Below are positions 29,839-41,261 of a stretch of DNA of 64,000 bases, one piece after another. The stretch covers positions 11,313,053-11,377,052 of the forward strand of contig NC_049905.1 in the NCBI RefSeq assembly GCF_001411555.2. Reading direction: 5' to 3'. A program made the position numbers and the translations under genes. Origin of the DNA: Juglans regia (Eukaryota; Streptophyta; Magnoliopsida; Fagales; Juglandaceae). The notes beneath the pieces were generated by a model. It was given only the letters and a program-made list of their open reading frames with translations. It made no database searches and was not told where the DNA came from. How positions within the stretch are numbered: position 1 is the stretch's first letter; every line of letters begins with the position of its first letter.

Positions 29839-32800
29839 TCTAACAGAGGTCGTGGCCGTGGAAGGCGAGGCCGTGGCAGAGGTCGTGGTTCTTTCACTCC
29901 TCATTTCAACAACCTCTCTTCCAACTTCTCTCAACGACCAACGTGCCAAGTTTGTCAAAAATCTGGTCACTCTGCTCTGTCTTGTTACTATCGTTTTGAT
30001 CACTCTTATCAAACTCCTCCCCCTCCCTCTCTTCACGCCAACTATACTGCCTTCCCATATGTTCCTCCTTCTGTCTCTAATTGGTTTTCGGATACCGCTG
30101 CTACGAATCATTTTACCTCTGATTTTGCCAATTTGAACATCAACTCTACTCCTTACATTGGTTCGGATCAAGTGAGCATTGGGGATGGATCTGTGCTCCC
30201 CATTCAAAACACTGGCATGGCTGAACTCTCTTTCTCTTCTCGAAAATTTTTTCTCAAAAATTTATTACATGTTCCTTTGATCACTAGAAATCTGCTTTCT
30301 GTTAGACAATTCTGTCATGATAATGCTGTGTTTTTTGAATTTCACTCTTCTGGTTTTTTTGTGAAGGATTTATGCACCCGGGAGGTACTTCTTCAAGGCA
30401 ATGTTAAAGATGGGCTATATGTTCTTCAAGCTGGTGCAAAGGCTAACCCAACGACACAGCCACCTCACAAACACGTCACCCCTGTTTTTCCTCATGCACT
30501 TATTGGAGAACGAACTTCATCTCAGATTTGGCACTATCGTTTGGGCCATCCCAACCCTCGTGTCACTTCACTCACTATCCGCAATTTTCATTTACCTACT
30601 TCTACTACTATGTCCTCGTTTGTTTGTTCTGCATGCTTACAAGCAAAGTCTCATGTTCTTCCCCATCCCCCCTCTCCTTCTCGTTCTTCATCTCCCTTTC
30701 AACTTTTATTTTTAGATGTATGGGGACCAGCGCCTGTGCTGTCCACCAAGAGTTTCAGATATTACCTCTCTATTGTAGACGACTTCACCAAATATATATG
30801 GTTTTTTCCGTTGCATGCAAAATCTGATGTGGTTTCAATTTTTCTTGCCTTCTTACGTTATGTCAGTAATACATTTTCCTCAAATGTTATATCCATTCAA
30901 TCCGACTGGGGAGGAGAGTTCCGCCCGCTCAATACTATCCTTAAACAGTTTGGTATTTCTCATAGAATTTCCTGCCCCTACTCTCATCCTCAAAATGGGA
31001 GTGTCGAGCGTCGTCACCGTCACATTGTCGAGACGGGACTCTCACTTCTTGCTCATTCTTCCATGCCGTCTATGTACTGGGTTGAGGCATTCCAAACAGC
31101 CACCTTCCTCATCAATCGGATGCCCACCTCACTTTTAAATAACATCTCTCCTTTTCAGGCCTTGTTCCACCTCACACCCGATTACTCCTTCTTACGGGTA
31201 TTTGGTTCTGCTTGTTGGCCTAATTTAAGGCCGTACAACAAGCACAAAATGGACTTACGTTCACAGTTGTGTGTATTTGTTGGTTACACTCCAGATCACA
31301 AGTCCTACAGTTGTTTACATGTTCCCTCTGGTTGTGTATATCTCTCTCGGGACGTCCGCTTTGATGAAACCAGATTTCCATTTGCTTCCCAGGCGTCTCC
31401 TGCTGCTTCTGGGCCTCTCATTCAGCCCAGCTCCTCTAAGCCGCAGTCTCTCACACGGGCCCCTTCTCATTCTTTCCAAGCTGCAGACTCTCACACGGGC
31501 TCATTAATCCAGCCCGCAACTTCCTTGCAGCCCATGGATTCTTTTCCCTCATCAACTCCCCTCACTTCCTCTCCTACCCGATCCATCACGTCTTCTTCTC
31601 CAACAAGCCGTCCATCTTCTACTTCCCCTTCGACCTCTTTGTCTAACCCTAACTCATCTCTGCCCTCTATTGATTTTCTGATAGAACCTCCACCTGGTCC
31701 CATTTCTTCTACACACGGCATACTCACTCGTTCCAAAACCAACACCTCTCGTCCCCTTGTCCGTTCCGATGGAACCATTCCCTGGCCAATACCCAAATCT
31801 GCTTCCCTCACTATCTCCAAAACATCCTCAGTTCCAGAAGAACCCACATGCTACACAGAAGCGGCCAAATACCCTGAATGGCGTGACGCAATGGCCATCG
31901 AATTTCATGCGCTCCTTCAAACCCGAACCTGGGATTTGGTACCGCCCTCTCCTCACTTCAATGTTCTTGGTTCTAAGTGGGTTCTCAAGACCAAAAGGAA
32001 AGCTGATGGCACCCTAGAGCGACGCAAAGCTCGTCTTGTTGCTAAAGGGTTTCATCAGCAACCGGGTTTGGATTACTCAGAGACCTTTAGCCCTGTGATT
32101 AAACCCGTAACCATACGTCTCCTTCTTTCCATTGCTATTACCCGTAACTGGCCTCTTCATCAGCTTGATATACAGAACGCCTTCTTGCACGGCGACTTGG
32201 AGGAGGATGTATATATGCATCAACCTGTTGGGTTCGTAAATCCTGAATTTCCACATCACATCTGTAAGTTACGCAAATCCATTTATGGATTGAAACAAGC
32301 CCCTCGGGCTTGGTTCTCCAAATTGAGCTCCAAGTTACTTTCCTTAGGTTTTCATGCCTCAGTTTCAGGATTCTTCATTATTTATTCTCTCACATGGCTC
32401 TAATTCAATTTATATTCTGGTTTATGTTGATGATATTATTGTGACTGCCTCTAACACTTCTTTGATTCATGATTTTATTCATTCACTCCGTAGTGACTTC
32501 CCTGTCAAAGACCTTGGCATATTGCATTTTTTTTGGGTGTTGAAATCACTCGTATGTCATCTGGTTTATTCATGTCCCAAAGTCGTTATATTTCTGATCT
32601 TTTACATAAGACCAACATGGACAAGTCTAAGCCAGTGTCTACTCCCATGTGTACCAATGTCAAACTCTCGGCTCTTGATGGGCCTTCGTTTGAAGATCCT
32701 CAACTTTATAGGAGTGTTGTAGGAAGTCTGCAGTACCTCTCTTTTACCCGACCTGACTTGTCCTTTGCAGTCAACAAAGTGTGTCAATTTATGCACTGCC

Positions 32801-33468
32801 CTCGTCTCCCTCATTGGCAAGCTGTCAAGCGTATCTTACGCTACCTTCGCCTGACATCTCACTTTGGCCTTCACTTTTCATCATCTTCTTCCTTTGAACT
32901 CACTGCCTTCTCGGATGCTGACTGGGCGGGGTGTCCAGATGACCGCAAGTCAACTGGTGGTTTTTGCGTATATTTTGGCTCACACTTAATTTCTTGGGGC
33001 TCCAAAAAGCAGCCCACTATAGCTCGTTCTTCAACCGAGGCTGAATACAAAGCTGTGGCTAACACCACCTGTGAAATTCTTTGGATTCAGTCCCTGTTAA
33101 AAGAATTAGCCATTCCCTTAATTGATCCACCAACCCTGTGGTGTGACAATTTAGGTGCCACTTATTTGTCAGTAAATCCTGTTTTACATTCAAGAACTAA
33201 ACATGTTGAACTTGATTTTCATTTTGTAAGAGAGAGAGTTGCTGCTAAGACACTTAGAGTTGCATTTGTTTCAAGCAAGGATCAAGTGGCTGACATCCTC
33301 ACTAAGCCACTATCTTCAAGTCGATTCAACCTGCTCCGCTCATCCTTGACTATCTTCCCCGTGCCGCTAGAATCGAGGGGGACAACTGAAGCATCAGACT
33401 CCACGGATTTGCAAGAAGGCTGTGTCCGCACTACATCAACACAGAAAGCTGCCTCTGTACAGAAATAA
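29839..33468 (+). pseudogene. Copia pol: protease, integrase, RT, RNase H with two further 1 bp indels
   Basis: In order: the zinc knuckle, protease (WFSDTAATNH, near 30085), pre-integrase domain (WHYRLGHP), integrase core with D, D and E in LFLDVWGP, QSDWGGEF and NGSVERRHRH, then RT with KARLVAKGFHQQPGLDY, QLDIQNAFLHGDL and YVDD (near 32428). RNase H follows with [17 protein letters not shown] and STEAEYKA. The frame breaks at about 32369 (extra G after TTTCAG) and at about 32531 (an eight-T run one base short). The last frame passes the 3' LTR start and stops at 33466-33468, 28 codons into the LTR. Protease has DTAA where relatives usually have DTGA, so protease activity is doubtful. Confidence 0.9.
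33371..33382 (+). other. Polypurine tract of the Copia element
   Basis: AATCGAGGGGGA directly precedes the 3' LTR. Confidence 0.75.
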
Positions 33469-33717
33469 CCAATTCCCACTCACGGAAAGCTCTAGAATCT
33501 GTTATGCACAACAGAAAATTGATGAGCTGTACAGTGGAGATTTAATCTTGTATTCATTTCTTATAAATCGTGTATGTACTGTTGGCTATAAATAGCTCAC
33601 TGCTGGAGCTCTATTGTAATTGAGGAAAAGACAAATACGAAATGCAATCTTGAAATTCTGATTCTTCTCTTTGACATTCTGTCATGCACTTTCCGTGCAA
33701 CCTTCTTTACTTCATTA
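33384..33717 (+). repeat. 3' LTR of the Copia element
   Basis: It starts AACTGAAGC, ends CTTCATTA and has the same length as the 5' LTR. It is followed by the ATACC duplication. Confidence 0.85.
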
Positions 33718-33722
33718 ATACC

Positions 33723-34390
33723 CAACAAATTCCAAACAACTAGAGAAAAAACCGGTTAAAAACCATATGGCCTGGGTGCTGAATCAACTGGGATGGAATC
33801 TACGGCAGGTTTTACTTCTTCTGAAGTGGGTCGCCTCATCATATTCACATTATCCTCATTTTTAACCAAGTGTGGAATGACTTGTATACTATTAGTGCAA
33901 CATGAAATAGTCTCTGAAGTTAAATGAGATTGAGAAAAATCAAAAGAAGTAGATATTATTTCACCATGATTGTAAGAAAATGTCCCATTAGGATGGGTTA
34001 AAGAATCAACCCTTGATTTTATCCTTTTATGCAAAAGCATCTGATGAAAAATTTTCGAATTTCTATCCCCTCCTTTGAGCTAGCTTATTCTAGACTTTTG
34101 CTTACAAAATATTTCTTCTTGAAGCAAATGATCATACTCAGATTCTAACTTCTGCAAATGACGTAGATTAGTCTCTGAGTCTGCTGTTTGCAGTGCCAAT
34201 TCTGCCACTAGAATATTATCTCTTATTTCAGCTAACTTCTGAAAAATATAACCAAAAACTGAGGCATTCCAATTCTTTAGAGCTATTTTTGGTCTCTTCA
34301 GTTTAAAAATCATCATTTTTAAACCAGTCTTATTACAGCTTATTCCAATTTTGGGTAATAAATTCCATAAAATTTGGATGAGTTATTTCC
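33723..34390 (-). pseudogene. LINE remnant, part upstream of RT
   Basis: Minus-strand frames 34316-34080 (LKRPKIALKNWNASVFGYIF) and 34040-33756 (RIKSRVDSL; SEEVKPAVDSI) match the endonuclease-to-RT linker of plant L1-type ORF2. They continue the fossil at 26305-28747 across the Copia insertion. The endonuclease is not recognisable, so the LINE is 5'-truncated or eroded near 34390. Confidence 0.75.
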
Positions 34391-34634
34391 AATCAAACTA
34401 GTATATAATTAATTGTCCATAAACATGTCTACTTCTTTACAGTGCCAAGTGAAGATGATTGCTCCATATATGCAACTAGGGTTGCAAAAGAGCTTGTTGG
34501 ATGAAGCTCAATTTGAAAAAAAAAAATTGATCTATTATTTTGGTGCCTTCTTCTCTCTCTATGCTTTTGGAATCTTTTATTCACATGCATTTGGTTAACC
34601 CTAGTTTGATCTGTTATATTGCCTTTGACAACCA

Positions 34635-34674
<40 letters not shown>

Positions 34675-35006
34675 AGAGCCAAATAGGTAAAGTGCTGCTT
34701 AATCTTGCTATATAACACATTACAATTCACCCATTCAAGTTGTAGACGTTACTGTATATAGAGATGCTAGACTTTAAGCTTGTGTAGATGAAGATGGTTG
34801 TGGTTCTAATAACTTGCCACCATATTTATGTGCATGGGCATGTTTTCCATACGACCAATGTTTCAAATAAGAAGATTTCTTTCTTGGACCTACTCAAAAC
34901 CAGAAGTCCATCAATGGCCTTGAGAATTAAGTTCATTTGGTATATCTTTACTTCTCATGGTTTGAAAATGGTTGGATATCGACACTTTGTCAATCATAGT
35001 GTCTTT
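34391..35006. other. Spacer between LINE and LARD
   Basis: A (CT)n microsatellite occupies about 34637-34669. The rest is unremarkable AT-rich DNA; short ORFs here have no recognisable similarity. Confidence 0.5.
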
Positions 35007-35481
35007 TAATGCCTTAATTTGCATAATAGACCGGAAGGGAGAAAATGATTATTCCCAGCCCACGATAATGATTCGTACGTCAATACGGTGTTCTTTTTGT
35101 TCATCCATGAAATAAATAATGAATAAGCAAATAAAAATAAATAAACAGAAACACGGAGATTTACGTGATTCGGCATAATGAACGATTTTACAATCTCTCA
35201 TGGCCTCAAATATCTCACAGTGCAATGGCGAAATTTAGTCTAGGTGTAGAAAAGTTGTGGAGAGTCTGTCAGATTTTTGAAGATCTTCTTATTATATAGA
35301 GGTCTATTTCCTTGGAGTGATTGAGCTCAACTTGCTTTGTGAAGTTTTTCCTTTTAGAAGTCTTTGTCTCTTTCCTGTTAGGAGTCTGAGTGTCATTCCT
35401 TATCTATTCTTGGTTTTATCTCTTTGCTTGACGTTCAGCTTTATCTCGAGGCTGGATTATAGGCTACTGATGTGACCCCTA
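35007..35481 (-). repeat. 3' LTR of the LARD-like element
   Basis: Left direct repeat; boundaries are good to a few bases. The terminal dinucleotides are not clearly TG/CA. Confidence 0.65.
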
Positions 35482-36313
35482 TAGATGCCCGCGATTTCTA
35501 AGGTTGATTTGCTCAACAAGAATGCCTTGAGAATATTCAAGTCAATAATCTGCAGAATAAATTTTGAGAATTGGTCTCTGGTTTCCTATTTGGTCCCTCA
35601 TTTTCTGTTTGTTTTGTGCTAAGCAGTGAACAGCTTAGCTTGGAGAGATAGGTGGGAGATGTGCTCGACCGCATTAGATGCGAGCGTGGAGCTCAACTTT
35701 GGCAGGAGATATACTCAACCGCGTTCGGTGCGAGCGCAGAGCTCGGTTTTGAGTTTGTTTATTTGTGTGGATGTTTTCTTGTGAGATTGTTTATTGTCGA
35801 CGAAGAGTGCATATTTCCATAATTAGTTTTTAGTGTGTATTTATGTGATCGTTTTTGCTATTCTTTGTAGTAGGTTATTTTCTACCCCTTGGTGTAAATC
35901 GTCGTTTGATGTTCCCATTTTAGGGTTAATGTTATAGTTTGTTTGCAGTAACTCGCACTTAAGTGGTCAGGAAGCCCGTCAACTCCTTGGGTCCACATTA
36001 GGCGGTCGCCAAGCTCGTCGACTCAGTCCCGAAGGAAACCCACGTGAGGTGGTTCTGGCGCGAGCATAAACCATCGGCGTTTGCTGAAGAAGATGTTGTG
36101 CTTGTATTGCTGTCTAAGTGAGAGGGTCTGGGCAGTCTAGAGAGATGCCTGCCTATTGGGTGCCTAGGAGGTCAGTGTTCCTTGACCTTTACCGCCTGTT
36201 GCCTCTTCATGAGGGAGGTCGGGCAGTCTGGTAACTTGTCTCTCCTGTTGACTCTCAGCGAGGTGTGAGTGGGGTCGGGCGGTCCTTGACCTTTCTTACA
36301 TTTTTTTAAGGCG

Positions 36314-36666
36314 AGGGTCGCAGGGTCTTTTGACCTGTGCACCCTATTCACCACAAGTCTTTGGACTCGTCTTTCGTGTTTAGGGAATCGCGGGGTCTTT
36401 TGACTTGCGCGCCCTATTGACCAGGAGTTTTTGGACTTGTCTTGGGCGTTTAAGGGGTCGCGGGGTCTTTTGACCTACGCGCCCATTTGGTCACCATGAG
36501 TTTTTGGACTCATCATTGGTGTTTAGGGGGTCACAGGATATTGTGACCTGCACACCCATTTGGTCACCGCGAGTTTTTGGACTTATTATTAGTGTTTGGG
36601 GGTCGCGGGGTCTTTTGACTTGCGCGCCCATTTGGGCGAGTTTTTGGACTCATCATTGGTGTTTGG
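36314..36666. repeat. ~70 bp minisatellite, about five units
   Basis: Each unit carries 'gtcgcggggtcttttgac', a 'gcgcccatttgg' variant and 'gagtttttggact'. Unit starts are near 36315, 36385, 36455, 36527 and 36598. Shorter related duplications (CTCGACCGC...GCGAGCG) lie at 35660-35750. Confidence 0.85.
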
Positions 36667-37464
36667 GAGGATGCTCGACCTCACTATTGCGGCGGGAGGC
36701 TGAGTTCGACCACCCTGAGAGGTTTTCACCAAAACCCCAAATAGGTTAGTGTATTAAAAATTACAAGTTTGAGATTTGTCAACCTGTGTCATTTCGCTAG
36801 AGCGTGTTGAAGGCTTGGGGGTGCCCGTAATAACGAGCAATCCATTCTTATGAAGACAGATTAAGATGCCCAATAGGGGCTCTGTAGGCATTGTTCCGCG
36901 CCACGCAGGTGATTTCTAGCAAAGTATATTCATGGGTCATGTTGCCTCCAGGATTCTCATGGAATGTCGATGAGTTTTTCGGGGAATAATGGGTGAGCAC
37001 ACGAGGGCAGCGACCTCCACTGTGGCAAGAAAAGTTTTTGTGAAAGGACAATTATCGCCCATTGTGTGGGCTGCTCGTTGGTCGATCAAAGGTGAGCTAT
37101 TGCCAACCATGAGGGTGGCCAGATGCTGTTAAGCTGTTGAGCCATTCTGATTGGCGAACTTGCTTTCGATTGCTAGGGGCGAGCAATTCTTGATGCGTAC
37201 ATAGTAGAGTAGTAACCTATCATGAAAAAAGTGAGTCTTAGTGGGCTGGCAGAGGAACTTGCCCGTCGTATGATCAATTGCAGGCTATATAGTTGGCGAG
37301 TTCGCTGCTCGCCAACACAAGTTCACTACGACTAGTAGTCACTGTGGCAAAGAGCTTTTGTGGCCAAGGACCAAGGGTCGTGTGAGCCTTACGGTGGTGT
37401 GCTACAGTGATGGTTGCACGGAGGTTTACGGTAGACTTAACTGGTGGGCAAGGATCACCATGAG

Positions 37465-38108
37465 TAGGGCTGCAAACGGTCCGGTCCGGTGATGGATCGA
37501 ATATTTTCGATCCATCATTTTTCCGCACCGGACTGGACCGAACATCCAAAGGGACCAGACCGGACCGATTATTAAATAAAATTTTTTTTATTAATTATTT
37601 AAAAAAAAAAAGGCCGGACCGACTGGACCAGACCGGACCGATAAATTAAGTGACTTATTAAAATGGATTATGTAACAAACTCAATAAAAAAATATTTTAT
37701 ATGGTCAATGATAATAAATTAGATAAAAATTATATTATTAATTTATATAATTACTATATAATTAACTAATTGATATTATATATTTATTAATTCATAGAAT
37801 ATTAACAAGTATTAATAGCATATTTAAAATTTTATATTGTTAATAGTGATAGGTTAGATGAAGATATATATAAAATCTTGTTAATTTATAGAATATTAAC
37901 AAGTATTAATAATATATTTAAAAATTTATATTGTTAATTGTACAATTATTATATATAAAAAAAAATTTATTTTTCATTCGGTCCGGTCCGAAAAAACCGT
38001 GGACCGAACCGAATGTTTTCGGTCCTCTAAAATGTGGACCGGACCGATCTAAGTCTCAGTCCGGTCCGGTCGGTCCGTTCGATCCGACCGAACCGTTTAT
38101 CACCCCTA
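37465..38108. mobile_element. hAT-type MITE, 644 bp, with perfect 8 bp target duplication
   Basis: It begins TAGGGCTGCAAACGGTCC and ends ACGGTTTA-type sequence followed by TCACCCCTA reading outwards, with inverted TAGGG(C/G)TG ends. ACCATGAG flanks it at 37457-37464 and 38109-38116. Subterminal regions are dense in CCGGTCCG and its reverse, while the centre is AT-rich. No transposase ORF is present. Confidence 0.92.
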
Positions 38109-39459
38109 ACCATGAGGGTGACAGAAGGCGCCGAAGGTTCACGGCATTACTGTGGGTGGCACCACAAGCTCAAGGTTGGGTTGCGCTGGCGAGCACGTAG
38201 TGGTGTCGACATCAAGCGGCTCCTACGGTGAGCTTCGGTGACTGTGGAAAGGAGGTTTCCGTGTTGATCTATGGCGAGGAGATCTCATGGCATGAGACCT
38301 TGGTCTCCATGGGGCGCCGAGATCTTGCACCGGGTCAGGCTTGTTACTGCATGCTAGTTGCCCACTAGAGGTGTTGTGTGCTTGTTGTCCGCCACAAGGA
38401 TGGCAAGCTCAGGTGGAGTGAGGTCATTGCCCGCCACTGGGGTGGCTGGGGCCATGGGAATGCGCAGATTTTTGGTGTTGTCCCTCGCCTCTATGGGAGA
38501 CTGCCTACAACTGAAATGATCTTCGTCGGTCTCTGGGGCTTCCCATGGAGGGAACGTAGGTGCCCGCGCCATCATGTAGTCTCCTACAAGAACACAACTC
38601 CTGCAGTGTGCTTGTTGCCCGCCACAAGTGTAGCGGGCCATAAGGAGAGGCGGCGAGTTGCGAGGGGCTTTCGTGGCCAAGGACTTCATTGTTGGCAGCA
38701 AGCCCTGTCTGACCGCCCGTCCTGGTGGCCAGATCTAGGCCACGTCATGCACAGAGGTGGTTGGCAGCAATGCTCCTTCGTAGAACCGCGTATGGTGACA
38801 TAAACCATTGGGAAGGACCTTTGTGACTAAGGACTACCTCACTTGCGATAGAAAATGTCGGTGGGTTAGGAGGTGGCAGGTGGTGGCCTCGCCAGCTCAT
38901 GGAGGCTTGGCTCGCTAATACGCAACATGCACTTCGATGTGCTTTCTCTACACACACTGTGCACGCACATAGCGGGCCACCACGATGAGGAATTGGCGAT
39001 GGAAGTTGTTCGTCCTCGTGGTCGGACTTGGGCCGCGCTGTGCACTGAGGTAGCTGGCCCTGCACATGAAACAACTGGGTGCACGTCGACATGCACCCTT
39101 ATGTCCTTTGTGCATGGCATGCACAATGCATTTGTCACATGCACAGTGCATGCCATCCCTCCACTAGTTTACTGATTTCTTTTTCTTTTTTTTTTAACAT
39201 GGTTAACGAAATAAAAGGAACAATAACATATTAAAATCAAAAGACAACAGTGCGTGTCATGTGCACAATTCACATCCAATGTGCTCAGTTCATGTCTTAC
39301 ATCCACAGTACAAACCATGCATCCTCCACATGCCCATGTCGTCTTTTCCTTCTTCTTTGCATGTGTTAGTAAAATAAAATTAACAAGTAAAAACTGGAAA
39401 AACTTATTTGCACTTTTGTAGACAATCTCTTTTCTCAATTTTGGTGTAGAGAATTAGTC

Positions 39460-39481
39460 GGATCCCACAGACGGTGCCAAC
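39460..39481 (-). other. Primer-binding site of the LARD-like element
   Basis: The minus strand reads TTGGCACCGTCTGTGGGATC next to the 5' LTR, near the common plant Tat motif. Confidence 0.75.
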
Positions 39482-39484
39482 TAT

Positions 39485-39963
39485 TAATGCCTTAATTTGC
39501 ATAACGTATCGGAATGGAGGAAATGATCATTCCCGGCCCATGATAATTATTCGGGTGCCGATACAGTGTTCTTCACATTCATCCATGAAACAAATAATAA
39601 ATAAGCATATAAAAAAATAAATAAACATAAACACAAGAATTTACGTGATTATGCAAAATGCCTACGTCCATAGATTGTTTGTGGAAGCGAAATCCACTAT
39701 AATGGGATTTTACAATCTCTCTTGACCTCACATATCTCACAGTACAACGGAAAAATTTAGTCTAGGCGTAGAGAAGTTTTGGAGAGTCTATTTCCTTGGA
39801 GTGATTGAGTCTAACTTGCCTTGTGAAACATTTTCCTTTTCTAAGTATGAGTTTCATTCTTTTTAGGAGCTGAATGTCCTTTTGTATCTTTTCTTAGCTT
39901 TATATCTTAGCTTGACTTTCGGTTTTATCTCGAACTAAATTATAAGTTACTGATTTGACCCTA
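39485..39963 (-). repeat. 5' LTR of the LARD-like element
   Basis: Right direct repeat, adjoining the PBS. Confidence 0.65.
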
Positions 39964-41261
39964 CCTTATAAAACTATTTGCCAGTGTTCTTGCCGCCACA
40001 AGAATGGGTCTTACTGGAGTAGTCTTGAACATCATCAGAGTATTTGCTGGACACACAGGAGAAGCACCATAAATTTGCCCTAGATGAGGAGGAAACGTCC
40101 AGATCTGGAGGCTTGTAAAAAATGAATTTACGTTTTAAGTATTATTACGATCATCTACTTGTAAGTTAATTAATTTGAACCTTAAAAAACAAAAATAAAC
40201 AACACAAAACTAGAGTTGAAAAACAAAATTAAAACGGAAAGTATTGAGCATTAAGCAAAGTGGCTATTGAGTATTGACGTGTATAGAGGCTTGTGAAAAA
40301 TGAATAAACGTTTTAAGTATTAAGTTAGTTAATTTGAACCTAAAAATAATTAATAAAAAGTTGAACCAAATACCCAGTTACAATTCGGGTATTCGAATCT
40401 AAAACAAGATATCCACCTGACTTGTAACCGGTATATCCGGGGCGGGTACACACCCACTTTTAAAAAAACTCAATGCGGATCCAGAAATTCCCGATCCGGA
40501 TGAGGATGCATAGCCTGAGGAGGAATGAGAGAGAACTATCTTCTTATCAAAGGACTTGGACTTGCCAATAAGACAAATTTACAAAAAAAAAATCACTTTT
40601 TTTCATGATAAGATCCACTTTTTTTACAAGGGACTTGCACAAAGCCTATGCATTTGAAACTTATATAAATCATTTTCTCTAGTGTGGCACTATAACTAAG
40701 ATATCCTTCCACAAGTGTGAAAGTTTGTCCATAAAATTCAATACCATCATCATCCTCTCTTTCAAATAAGAAAGCAATCAACATTTTGGCTATATAATGG
40801 TTTCTCACAAGCAAATTGGCATCTATGCAAAAAATACTGCACTTTTAATCTGTAGGCCAACATTTCTCTCTATCTTATCTTAAGGAATTCTTTCATACAA
40901 GGATTACAGAAATGCACCTAAAGGTGAGGGAGGTGATAAAGTCTCTACTTCCGTTTCTTGTGATAAGAGGGAACCACTGCATCGCGGAATGAAACTTACA
41001 TTACAAAATGATATCAGGTGATTGGAGCCATGCACATAAAGAGATGTTGAATGGTCTCACCTTCACGCATCGGCATTCAGAATCTATTAACATGGCATGT
41101 CTCCTCTCAGAAATACCCTATTCGTGAAACCATCTATTTCTTGTCAAATGCCAACAAACAATTGCCCTGGCCAATGCATCATTCATGGAACGCCCCTTTT
41201 CATCACTTCGCGCCCCCCGCCCGGAACCTTTCCAAAGAAAAAATGTTAAGGTTAATGTACA
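39964..41261. other. Intergenic DNA downstream of the BELL gene
   Basis: A direct duplication of about 85 bp ('aggcttgtaaaaaatgaa') is found at about 40110 and again at 40288. A CCGGGT/GGGTACACACCC block at 40380-40470 looks like a decayed hAT end. About 40590-40690 resembles the right half of the foldback element at 8765. The BELL gene's 3'UTR probably lies right of about 40900. Confidence 0.45.

Larger units (their letters stand above)
28748..33717 (+). mobile_element. Young Ty1/copia retrotransposon (RE1/Ale-like), 4,970 bp
   Basis: LTRs of 334 bp (28748-29081 and 33384-33717) differ, by eye, only at base 3 (T versus C). That implies a very recent insertion. A 5 bp duplication ATACC flanks it. 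A primer-binding site complementary to initiator tRNA-Met follows the 5' LTR directly, and a G-rich polypurine tract precedes the 3' LTR. Gag and pol are complete in content but interrupted by three single-base indels. It lies in plus orientation inside a minus-oriented LINE. Confidence 0.93.
35007..39963 (-). mobile_element. Non-autonomous LTR element (LARD-like), minus orientation
   Basis: Two direct repeats of about 475 bp (35007-35481 and 39485-39963) share 'aatgccttaatttgcataa', 'tttacgtgatt', 'acaatctctc' and the end 'tttgaccc'. A Tat-type primer-binding site touches the right repeat, so the element reads leftwards. The 4 kb interior has no gag or pol on either strand. It consists of GC-rich, partly repetitive sequence, a minisatellite and an inserted hAT MITE. 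Such coding-free elements need proteins from a relative; the shared PBS type suggests a Tat partner. LTR divergence is clearly larger than for the Copia element. Confidence 0.75.

Noticed and set aside
29790..29840. Programmed -1 frameshift between Copia gag and pol
   Set aside because: No slippery heptamer is visible, plant RE1-type elements use a single ORF, and two more one-base breaks occur downstream.
36314..36666. CRISPR-like array of regularly spaced repeats
   Set aside because: Whole units are repeated without unique spacers, and this is a plant retroelement: a minisatellite.
38354..39156. Several ORFs of 90-140 codons on both strands in the LARD
   Set aside because: They overlap each other in GC-rich sequence, as expected by chance, and none resembles gag, pol or a host protein.
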